From: Actinomycetota bacterium
Lineage (GTDB): Bacteria > Actinomycetota > Actinomycetes > S36-B12 > UBA5976
Assembly (NCBI GenBank): GCA_009702945.1
Contig: WLGZ01000059.1
Span: forward strand, 1-5,934
DNA length: 5,934 bases
Direction of reading: 5' to 3'
Part shown: piece by piece, positions 1 to 4,878 of the stretch
How positions within the stretch are numbered: the stretch's first letter is position 1
Layout of the letters: every line of letters begins with the position of its first letter
Notes under the pieces: generated by a model
Databases searched by the model: none
The model's input: only the letters and a program-made list of their open reading frames with translations
What the model was told of the DNA's origin: nothing
Program-made: the position numbers and the translations under genes

Positions 1-467
1 CGCACATTCTGGGAAATTGCTTCAGCAGGTGTGAGCCACACTAAATCCAGCGCATCCTGACTTGGAGCACAGTCACCTTTAACTGGTACTACATAGACCA
101 ATGAGACTGCATGTTGGCGTGGATCATGGAACCCAGATACATCTGGATCAGGAAAGTACTCAGCAACCGTAAATGGCGCAGGGTTAGTTGGAATCTGTGG
201 CAGAGCTACCCCACCAAGATCCTTTTCGATATGACGTAATAGTGCATCTCGAATTCGCTCACCGTATAAGACTCGGCCAGAAATGACGGCTCTACTTATG
301 GATCCGTCTGGGCGGCCACGCAACAACAATCCGATTTTCGTAACTCGACCAGCATCGTCAACTCGAACGGGGATGGCATCCACATAAACAATTGGCAAAC
401 GTTCGCGAATTTGCTCGAGGTCCTCTGCAGTTAACCAGGCAGATTGCACATCGGTAATGTCAGTCAC
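1..467 (-). CDS. DUF4916 / Nudix-like family protein, partial (C-terminus beyond window)
   Basis: This frame runs off the left edge of the window; 155 codons are visible from a GTG start at 467-465. An in-frame TGA lies six codons upstream, so no earlier start is possible. The protein begins MTDITDVQSAWL and has LPIVYVDAIPVRV (about residues 24-36), then a Nudix-box-like stretch at 64-86, then FHDPRQHAVSLVYVVPV (about 113-129) and DALDLVWLTPAEA (138-150). From memory this matches the actinobacterial family annotated as DUF4916 or 'NUDIX hydrolase family', with Rv3040c as the M. tuberculosis neighbour-equivalent. The box keeps G64-x5-E70-x7-R78, but the usual R-E-U-x-E-E-x-G-U reads R-H-I-E-K-D-L-G-G. 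Most metal-binding glutamates are therefore missing, and ordinary Nudix hydrolysis is doubtful. It lies 46 nt downstream of the ABC ATPase gene on the same strand and has its own promoter-like hexamer. Family membership is fairly sure; substrate and activity are unknown. Confidence 0.75.
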   Translation of the reverse strand, partial: MTDITDVQSAWLTAEDLEQIRERLPIVYVDAIPVRVDDAGRVTKIGLLLRGRPDGSISRAVISGRVLYGERIRDALLRHIEKDLGGVALPQIPTNPAPFTVAEYFPDPDVSGFHDPRQHAVSLVYVVPVKGDCAPSQDALDLVWLTPAEAISQNV

Positions 468-473
468 GTCTTC

Positions 474-479
474 ATTATG
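474..479 (-). promoter_or_regulatory. Putative -10 element for a leaderless Nudix-like mRNA
   Basis: On the minus strand, CATAAT is followed by six bases (gaagac) and then the GTG start at 467. The conserved A at -11 and T at -7 of a TANNNT element are present, which would put the transcription start on the first base of the start codon. A weak -35-like TGGGCA lies at 503-498 with an 18-nt spacer. No convincing Shine-Dalgarno sequence precedes the GTG. Confidence 0.45.
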
Positions 480-513
480 TCAATGCTCGTGGCTTAATGC
501 CCAGTTATTGGAA

Positions 514-1326
514 TTACCCCTTGGCTCTGCGCCCACGACTCGGCTGCTTGCCTTGGGCGTGCCATCTTTGGTCCCCGTATTCAACATCTAGCGCTATGCC
601 AAAAGCCTCTGACATTAGCGGGCTAGTTACGACCTCAGATACAGCGCCCCGGGCCGAAACTTGGCCAGACTTTAGCAACAAGGCATGCGTGAAATTGGGT
701 GGAATCTCTTCAACGTGGTGAGTGACTAAAACCAAACTTGGAGAATTTTCATCCCCGGCCAATTGCGCAAGTCTAGAAACTAAATCCTCTCGTCCGCCTA
801 CATCAAGCCCAGCGGCTGGTTCATCCAGAATCAAAAGTTCCGGATCACACATCAAAGCTCTTGCGATCTGAACTCGCTTTCGCTCTCCTTCGGACAAATT
901 GCCAATTCTTCTGCTTGCAAAGTTTGTCAATCCCCAATCTGCCATTAATTCATGTGCGCGATCGCGATCGACTTGTTCGTATCGCTCGCGCCAACGACCA
1001 GAGATCCCGTATGCCGAAGTAAGGATGCTGTCGAGCACGGTTTCTTGTGGCGGCAGGAGGGCAACAACTGCAGCACTGGAAATTCCAACAAGTGTTCTTA
1101 GTTCTCGGACATCAGTTCGACCTAATTCATAACCCAGAACTTTTGCGGCCCCTGTTGTTGGGTGCATAAACCCAGAGCAAATCTGCATAAGAGAAGTTTT
1201 GCCGGCGCCATTTGATCCCATAACAACCCAACGCTCACCTGCCGAAACTTGCCAGGTGACATGACTTAGGATCTCTGTTGACCCACGTCGGACTGTGACG
1301 TCTTGTAAGTCCAGAATCTCTAGCAC
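514..1326 (-). CDS. ABC transporter ATP-binding protein (Rv3041c-like, no permease nearby)
   Basis: A 270-residue single nucleotide-binding domain. It has Walker A GSNGAGKT at 37-44, a signature motif at 144-148 reading LSEGE instead of LSGGQ, Walker B LLILDEP at 164-170 with catalytic E169, a D-loop AGLD at 172-175, and the H-loop histidine at H203 in VTHHVEEIP. Where a Q-loop glutamine is expected, after the V80-G81 strand, the sequence is ISSAAV; the nearest Gln is Q94. There is no membrane segment. The tail after about residue 250 is basic (GKQPSRGRRAKG). The family hydrolyses ATP to drive a partner. None is encoded in the window, so the partner could be a distant permease or the protein may have a non-transport role. 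The start is a GTG; a -10-like hexamer six bases upstream and the lack of a Shine-Dalgarno sequence favour it. I recall Rv3041c in the same position beside serB2 in M. tuberculosis. Family is sure, substrate unknown. Confidence 0.92.
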   Translation of the reverse strand: MLEILDLQDVTVRRGSTEILSHVTWQVSAGERWVVMGSNGAGKTSLMQICSGFMHPTTGAAKVLGYELGRTDVRELRTLVGISSAAVVALLPPQETVLDSILTSAYGISGRWRERYEQVDRDRAHELMADWGLTNFASRRIGNLSEGERKRVQIARALMCDPELLILDEPAAGLDVGGREDLVSRLAQLAGDENSPSLVLVTHHVEEIPPNFTHALLLKSGQVSARGAVSEVVTSPLMSEAFGIALDVEYGDQRWHAQGKQPSRGRRAKG

Positions 1327-1331
1327 ACGAG

Positions 1332-1337
1332 TAATCT
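1332..1337 (+). promoter_or_regulatory. Putative plus-strand -10 element overlapping the divergent one
   Basis: TAATCT matches TANNNT on the plus strand and shares five bases with the minus-strand TAGATT. If used, transcription would start near 1344 and give a leader of about 60 nt for the gene at 1407, which fits that gene having a Shine-Dalgarno sequence. No clear -35 box is visible, so the call is tentative. Confidence 0.3.
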
Positions 1338-1338
1338 A
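1333..1338 (-). promoter_or_regulatory. Putative -10 element for a leaderless ABC ATPase mRNA
   Basis: On the minus strand, TAGATT (a full TANNNT match) is followed by exactly six bases, actcgt, and then the GTG start at 1326. This spacing would start transcription at the start codon. I see no good -35 box at 16-18 nt. The hexamer overlaps a plus-strand TAATCT at 1332-1337. Confidence 0.5.
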
Positions 1339-1395
1339 CCTCTAGAGCAAAAGTTAAAGACGAGTAACCCTTAAACCTGCAAGCCACAGAACGGT

Positions 1396-1400
1396 AAGGA
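1396..1400 (+). promoter_or_regulatory. Shine-Dalgarno sequence for the unknown gene at 1407
   Basis: AAGGA (within TAAGGAAA) lies six bases before the ATG at 1407 and fixes that start. It is the only clear ribosome binding site at good spacing among the seven starts in the window, in contrast to the four leaderless-looking genes. Confidence 0.7.
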
Positions 1401-1406
1401 AACCAG

Positions 1407-2105
1407 ATGTCACCTGAGCACGCGTTTCCGCCAGCCGTGCTGCTTGGGCTTTGGTTGAATGCGGCGCAAACTGGATCGGTTTCCCAGACGGATGCCGCGA
1501 ATGCTCTAGAGGCGATAACAGAGCAAGTCGATGTCCAAATTGTCAATAACTCCGTTGGACTCGAATCCTCTTGGCTTGATTTAGTGCGAACAGCAGCGTC
1601 AGCCGCTGAACCTGTAGCCGTTGGTCTCCCAGTTCCCGGTGATCCGGCAGGAGTTCCAGTTGGAGTTCTCGCGACTATTTCGGTTGATTCTGGCGTCGTG
1701 GCAATTAACCGGACGCAAGTTTTATGTCAGGACTCTAATGCTGAGTGGGTACTGATGAACGAAACGAACAATGTCTTGCACTACGACTTGAGCCAAACTC
1801 GGCGTAGCCTCATGGAACAAATTTCGGAATCTGCAAATCAGCTAGCGGCTAGTGACTTAGTTGGTGATGAAACTGAAATTCTTGCTGCGCTCGAATCATT
1901 TCGAACCCTGCACATACCGCCACATATTTCAAAGCGGAGTACAGAAGCACTTGAACTTGCCGCTCGGATCATAATTATTGCGCAAGGAGCAATTGCAAAT
2001 ACCAGTGCATTGCATAGCCCAAGTACTGATCGACGGAGATTACAAATTCTGGAAAACTTAGTTACTGTCGCTAGGACGGTTTTGCAATCAGTTGTTGCTT
2101 TTTAG
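1407..2105 (+). CDS. Conserved actinobacterial protein of unknown function upstream of serB
   Basis: A 232-residue protein that I cannot assign to a named function. The N-terminus PPAVLLGLWLNAAQTG (8-23) looks like an amphipathic helix and is too short and interrupted for a membrane anchor. The next part (about 24-70) resembles a helix-strand domain. A distinctive LPVPGDP lies at 74-80, followed by strand-rich sequence to about 125. The rest (about 130-232) is predicted mostly helical, ending in a hydrophobic helix VTVARTVLQSVVAF. There is no signal peptide, transmembrane helix, cysteine cluster or nucleotide-binding motif. The LPVPGDP segment reminds me of uncharacterised proteins near serB in other actinobacteria such as Streptomyces, but I cannot verify this here. 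The AAGGA at 1396 supports the start. It is divergent from the ABC ATPase and 30 nt upstream of serB. Reality of the gene is likely given its length, ribosome site and fit between neighbours. Confidence 0.8.
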   Translation: MSPEHAFPPAVLLGLWLNAAQTGSVSQTDAANALEAITEQVDVQIVNNSVGLESSWLDLVRTAASAAEPVAVGLPVPGDPAGVPVGVLATISVDSGVVAINRTQVLCQDSNAEWVLMNETNNVLHYDLSQTRRSLMEQISESANQLAASDLVGDETEILAALESFRTLHIPPHISKRSTEALELAARIIIIAQGAIANTSALHSPSTDRRRLQILENLVTVARTVLQSVVAF

Positions 2106-2121
2106 CGCTCAAATCTGAGCG
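2106..2121 (+). repeat. Perfect 6-bp inverted repeat with 4-nt loop between the unknown gene and serB
   Basis: CGCTCA-aatc-TGAGCG begins one base after the TAG stop of the upstream gene and ends two bases before the serB -10-like TAAACT. It can form a short hairpin, but no T-run follows on either strand, so a standard intrinsic terminator is unlikely. Its place inside the expected -35/-10 spacer of serB makes an operator or a weak terminator the main alternatives. Confidence 0.4.
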
Positions 2122-2123
2122 AA

Positions 2124-2129
2124 TAAACT
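2124..2129 (+). promoter_or_regulatory. Putative -10 element for a leaderless serB mRNA
   Basis: TAAACT (TANNNT) is followed by six bases, acattc, and then the ATG at 2136. No Shine-Dalgarno sequence is present. This implies serB has its own promoter despite lying 30 nt after a same-strand gene. The -35 region (around TTTAGC at 2101-2106) matches the consensus poorly. Confidence 0.5.
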
Positions 2130-2135
2130 ACATTC

Positions 2136-3323
2136 ATGGATGATTACTTAGTATTGACCGTAAGCGGCCTCGATCAATCGGGAACCACTGCAGGGGTTAC
2201 TCGAATCCTTAGCAACTATCCACTGGTAATCACTCAACTCCAACAGATCGTCTTACAGGGTGAACTTGTTCTGGGACTGACCCTTAAAAAACATGCCCAC
2301 ATTGATAACGAGGAGATCCAAAAAGACGTCGAGTCATTTGTCCAACCGCGCGGCATGACAGTAAGAGTGGCGACATCAAAACAGGGCCAAGCAACTACGG
2401 AATTACAACTTTTGGTGACCGTGCTTGGCAACCCTTTAACACCTGGGGCTGTTGCCGCAATAACTGGAGTTATCGCAGGTCATGGCGCGAACATTGATCG
2501 AATTCGCCAAATTGCGGAGTATCCCGTTACGGCAATTGAGTTTGAGATTTCTGGAGCCTCTCAAGAGAATCTGCGATCTGCCCTGGCGGATGTAGCTCGC
2601 GCTAATTCGATTGACATTGCGGTACAACGTGCTTCGCTGGATCGCAGAGGTGTGCATTTAGTTGTCCTAGATGTTGACTCCACATTGATAAGGCAAGAGG
2701 TCATAGACATTTTGGCCCGTTTTGCAGGCGTTGAAGAGCAGGTGTCAGATATTACTCACCGCGCGATGAACGGTGAATTGGATTTCGCGGAATCGCTCAA
2801 CCAAAGAGTCTCTTTGCTGGCTGGACTTCCAGTTTCAGCGTTGGCTGAAGCCAGATCCGAGATTCAGTTCACTCCAGGCGCTGCTACTTTGTGTCGCACA
2901 TTGCATCGACTTGGATTCCATGTCGCACTAGTCAGTGGTGGGTTCTCTGAGATTGTCACCCCATTAGCAGCAGAGCTTGGAGTCGTTAACGTACGAGCTA
3001 ACCATCTTGACGTGGTGGATGGGCTGCTTACCGGAAAGTTGAATGGTGAAATTGTCGATCGAAGCGGAAAGGCTCAAGCGTTGCAAGATTTTGCGGAACG
3101 ATTTGGTGTGCCAATGAGTAGAACGATTGCAGTCGGTGATGGCGCCAATGATCTAGACATGCTAAATGCTGCAGCACTTGGAATTGCATTTAATGCAAAA
3201 CCATTTGTTAGAGATCGCGCGGACTCGGCATTAACATCACCATACTTGGACACAATTCTTTACTTGATGGGTATTAACCGCGCTGAGATTGAGCAAGCAG
3301 ATAGCCAAGACGCTACGCGATAG
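2136..3323 (+). CDS. serB: Phosphoserine phosphatase with tandem ACT domains (SerB2 type)
   Basis: A 395-residue protein that removes phosphate from O-phospho-L-serine, the last step of serine synthesis in the cytoplasm. Two ACT-like regulatory domains come first (about 4-80 and 90-165). The first opens with GLDQSG (11-16), matching the GMDQPG of M. tuberculosis SerB2, where the last glycine is reported to help bind serine. The HAD phosphatase domain follows with every catalytic motif intact: DVDST at 179-183 (nucleophile D179, acid/base D181), substrate residues E188 and R224, motif II SGG at 267-269, motif III K312, and GDGAND at 334-339 with D335 and D339 for magnesium. Length is close to the 409 residues of Mtb SerB2. 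Known family behaviour suggests serine feedback through the ACT domains; that is inference here. The gene converges on fabI, with stop codons 3 nt apart. Confidence 0.95.
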   Translation: MDDYLVLTVSGLDQSGTTAGVTRILSNYPLVITQLQQIVLQGELVLGLTLKKHAHIDNEEIQKDVESFVQPRGMTVRVATSKQGQATTELQLLVTVLGNPLTPGAVAAITGVIAGHGANIDRIRQIAEYPVTAIEFEISGASQENLRSALADVARANSIDIAVQRASLDRRGVHLVVLDVDSTLIRQEVIDILARFAGVEEQVSDITHRAMNGELDFAESLNQRVSLLAGLPVSALAEARSEIQFTPGAATLCRTLHRLGFHVALVSGGFSEIVTPLAAELGVVNVRANHLDVVDGLLTGKLNGEIVDRSGKAQALQDFAERFGVPMSRTIAVGDGANDLDMLNAAALGIAFNAKPFVRDRADSALTSPYLDTILYLMGINRAEIEQADSQDATR

Positions 3324-3326
3324 ACC

Positions 3327-4100
3327 TTACGGTCCACCTTGACTGTGGACTCCGCCGTCTACGTGAATGATCTCACCTGTTGTAGCTGGGAACCAATCTG
3401 AAAACATTGCGACACAAGCTTTAGCTGTCGGAACTGGATCAGAAGTGTCCCAACCGATAGGTGCTCGGCGTTGCCACATCGGACCAAACTCATCAAAGCC
3501 AGGAATTCCCTTAGCTGCTGTTGTGTACAACGGACCAGCTGCAATTAAGTTAACTCGAACATTCTTTGGGCCAAGATCTCTGGCTAAGTAACGACAGGTC
3601 GATTCAAGTGCTGCTTTGGAAACGCCCATCCAGTCATAGAACGGCCAAGTTACCGTGGCATCAAAATCGAGACCAAGAAGCTGTCCACCGCGTTCTTGCA
3701 TAAGTGGAAGTGTGGCCATGCCAAGTGACTTCAAAGAGAAGGCTGAGATTTCTAGGGCAACCTTTACGTCATCCCATTCAGTATTTAGGAAGTTACCGCC
3801 AAGAGCTGCCTCTGGGGCAAATGCGATTGAGTGCAAAACTCCGTCCAAATACGGAACGTGTTCCGAAACTGCGCCGGCTAGGTTCGCTAGATCCTCTTTG
3901 CTGGTGACATCAAGCTGAACGATAGGTGCTTCGTTCGGCAGTCGGCCAGCAATTCTCTTGGTTAAACCTGCTGCTCGGCCGAAAGAGGTTAAGACGACAG
4001 TCGCGCCCTGCTCTTGCGCCAATCGGGCAACGTGAAATGCGATTGATGAATCCGTTAGGACGCCAGTGATTAATAAGTTCTTGCCTTCAAGGATTCCCAT
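3327..4100 (-). CDS. fabI: Enoyl-[acyl-carrier-protein] reductase, InhA/FabI type
   Basis: A 257-residue NAD(P)H-dependent short-chain dehydrogenase family enzyme that reduces trans-2-enoyl-ACP, the last step of each type II fatty-acid elongation cycle. The divergent FabI dinucleotide motif is TGVLTDSSIA at 12-21, with S19 and I20 at the positions of InhA S20 and I21. HSIAF at 90-94 places S91 at InhA S94. D145-F146 precede the catalytic Y155-x6-K162. AAGP (187-190) and RAPIGW (212-217) follow, and the end is GEIIHVDGG. The substrate loop between AAGP and RAPIGW is 21 residues, about ten shorter than in InhA as I recall it. That suggests normal-length acyl chains rather than mycolate precursors. 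The gene follows fabG by 6 nt, has no good Shine-Dalgarno sequence, and is probably translated by coupling to fabG. Confidence 0.94.
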   Translation of the reverse strand: MGILEGKNLLITGVLTDSSIAFHVARLAQEQGATVVLTSFGRAAGLTKRIAGRLPNEAPIVQLDVTSKEDLANLAGAVSEHVPYLDGVLHSIAFAPEAALGGNFLNTEWDDVKVALEISAFSLKSLGMATLPLMQERGGQLLGLDFDATVTWPFYDWMGVSKAALESTCRYLARDLGPKNVRVNLIAAGPLYTTAAKGIPGFDEFGPMWQRRAPIGWDTSDPVPTAKACVAMFSDWFPATTGEIIHVDGGVHSQGGP

Positions 4101-4106
4101 AGTGCT

Positions 4107-4811
4107 CTAGTGTCCCATACCTAAGCCGCCATCAACGGGAATGACTGAGCCAGTTATGTACGTTGCTTCCGGAGATGCCAGGAAGGCAACCGCATCGGAT
4201 ACCTCGGCAGAGGTGCCATATCGACCGAGTGGGATGTTGCCAACAATTTGAGTTTTGCGTTCCTCTGAAAGCACTGCCGTCATATCAGTGTCGATAAATC
4301 CAGGAGCCACCACGTTGATGGTGACACCACGAGAACCGATTTCACGTGCCAGCGAGCGAGCGGCACCTACTAAACCAGATTTAGACGCTGCGTAGTTAAC
4401 TTGTCCAGCAGATCCCATGAGGGCAACCACGCTAGATACAAAAATTATTCGTCCCGATCTTGCTTGAGTCATTGACCGAGTTGCGCGACGAGCCACTCTA
4501 ATCGCACCAAACAGGTTGGTATTGAGAACATCATCGATGTCTTCATCGGCCATGCGGACCAGTAACTTGTCCTTAGTAATTCCCGCGTTGGCAACGGCTA
4601 CTTCAACCGGGCCGAATTCTTCTTCGATTTTGGCGAAGGCAGCATCTACGCTCTCAGTACTAGTAACGTCACATTGCACAACATTAAGTCCGCTAATTGG
4701 ATCGCCACTGCGACTAGTCACTACAACTACATCGCCCAAAGCTTCGAATTTTCGAGCAATGGAAAGTCCGATTCCGCGGTTTCCACCTGTAACCAACACA
4801 ACTCTTGACAT
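4107..4811 (-). CDS. fabG: 3-oxoacyl-[acyl-carrier-protein] reductase
   Basis: A 234-residue classical short-chain dehydrogenase that reduces 3-oxoacyl-ACP to 3-hydroxyacyl-ACP, normally with NADPH, in the first reduction of type II fatty-acid elongation. Visible motifs are the Rossmann TGGNRGIG at 8-15, CDVT at 47-50, NAG at 75-77, the catalytic-tetrad asparagine in NTNLFG (about N99), S127 in SSVVALMG, and Y140-x3-K144 (NYAASK). VAPGFIDTDM lies at 168-177 and the C-terminus PVDGGLGMGH is typical of FabG. Length is slightly shorter than E. coli FabG (244). It is the first gene of a fabG-fabI pair that matches the mabA-inhA order of mycobacteria. A -10-like TAGCCT six bases before the ATG, with no Shine-Dalgarno sequence, suggests a leaderless message. 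It is divergent from tldD across 67 nt. Confidence 0.94.
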   Translation of the reverse strand: MSRVVLVTGGNRGIGLSIARKFEALGDVVVVTSRSGDPISGLNVVQCDVTSTESVDAAFAKIEEEFGPVEVAVANAGITKDKLLVRMADEDIDDVLNTNLFGAIRVARRATRSMTQARSGRIIFVSSVVALMGSAGQVNYAASKSGLVGAARSLAREIGSRGVTINVVAPGFIDTDMTAVLSEERKTQIVGNIPLGRYGTSAEVSDAVAFLASPEATYITGSVIPVDGGLGMGH

Positions 4812-4817
4812 GTATAA

Positions 4818-4823
4818 AGGCTA
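4818..4823 (-). promoter_or_regulatory. Putative -10 element for a leaderless fabG-fabI mRNA
   Basis: On the minus strand, TAGCCT (TANNNT) is followed by six bases, ttatac, and the fabG ATG at 4811. No good -35 box is seen at 16-18 nt. A second possible -10, TAGATT, lies farther upstream at 4843-4838 and would give a leader of about 20 nt instead. Confidence 0.4.
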
Positions 4824-4836
4824 CCGCCTCGGCCCA

Positions 4837-4842
4837 TAATCT
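4837..4842 (+). promoter_or_regulatory. Putative -10 element for tldD, overlapping a minus-strand TAGATT
   Basis: TAATCT matches TANNNT and would start transcription near 4849, giving tldD a leader of about 30 nt. With the next base it forms TAATCTA, the same heptamer found in the other divergent intergenic region at 1332-1338. An alternative plus-strand hexamer, TAGGGT, lies at 4848-4853. Neither has a clear -35 box. Confidence 0.35.
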
Positions 4843-4846
4843 ATGG

Positions 4847-4865
4847 CTAGGGTTAAGGAACCTAG
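4847..4865 (+). repeat. Imperfect inverted repeat in the tldD leader
   Basis: CTAGGGTT and AACCTAG can pair as a seven-base-pair stem with one bulged G around an AAGG loop. It lies just downstream of the putative tldD -10. It could be an operator or a leader hairpin that holds the AAGGA sequence in its loop. It is short enough to be chance. Confidence 0.3.
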
Positions 4866-4878
4866 AAAGTAAGCGTAA

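Noticed and set aside
471..485. ATG at 477-475 (minus) as start of the Nudix-like gene
   Set aside because: It is out of frame and reaches a TGA after three codons; the GTG at 467 is the first in-frame start after a stop.
468..513. Terminator between the ABC ATPase and the Nudix-like gene
   Set aside because: The 46-nt gap shows no inverted repeat with a T-run on the minus strand.
1339..1512. CTCTAGAG palindrome inside CCTCTAGAGC (1339-1348), with its reverse complement at 1503-1512 and a near copy at 4927-4935
   Set aside because: The later two copies are simply Ala-Leu-Glu codons in coding sequence, and 10-bp matches of this kind are expected by chance in 6 kb.
1235..1546. A minus-strand open frame of 103 codons spanning the divergent intergenic region
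   Set aside because: It overlaps the ATPase gene in another frame and the start of the gene at 1407, and its sequence resembles no protein family.
3332..3350. GTCCAC-N7-GTGGAC hairpin as an intrinsic terminator
   Set aside because: It lies in fabI codons, its stem is only six base pairs, and no T-run follows on either strand.
3367..3918. Several open frames antisense to fabI (and similar ones antisense to the ABC ATPase, serB and fabG)
   Set aside because: They lie opposite genes with complete family motifs, have low-complexity or implausible protein sequences and no ribosome sites, so they are coding shadows.
4805..4810. Perfect TTGACA -35 box on the plus strand at the fabG start
   Set aside because: No -10-like hexamer lies 16-19 nt downstream on the same strand, and it is part of the fabG start region.
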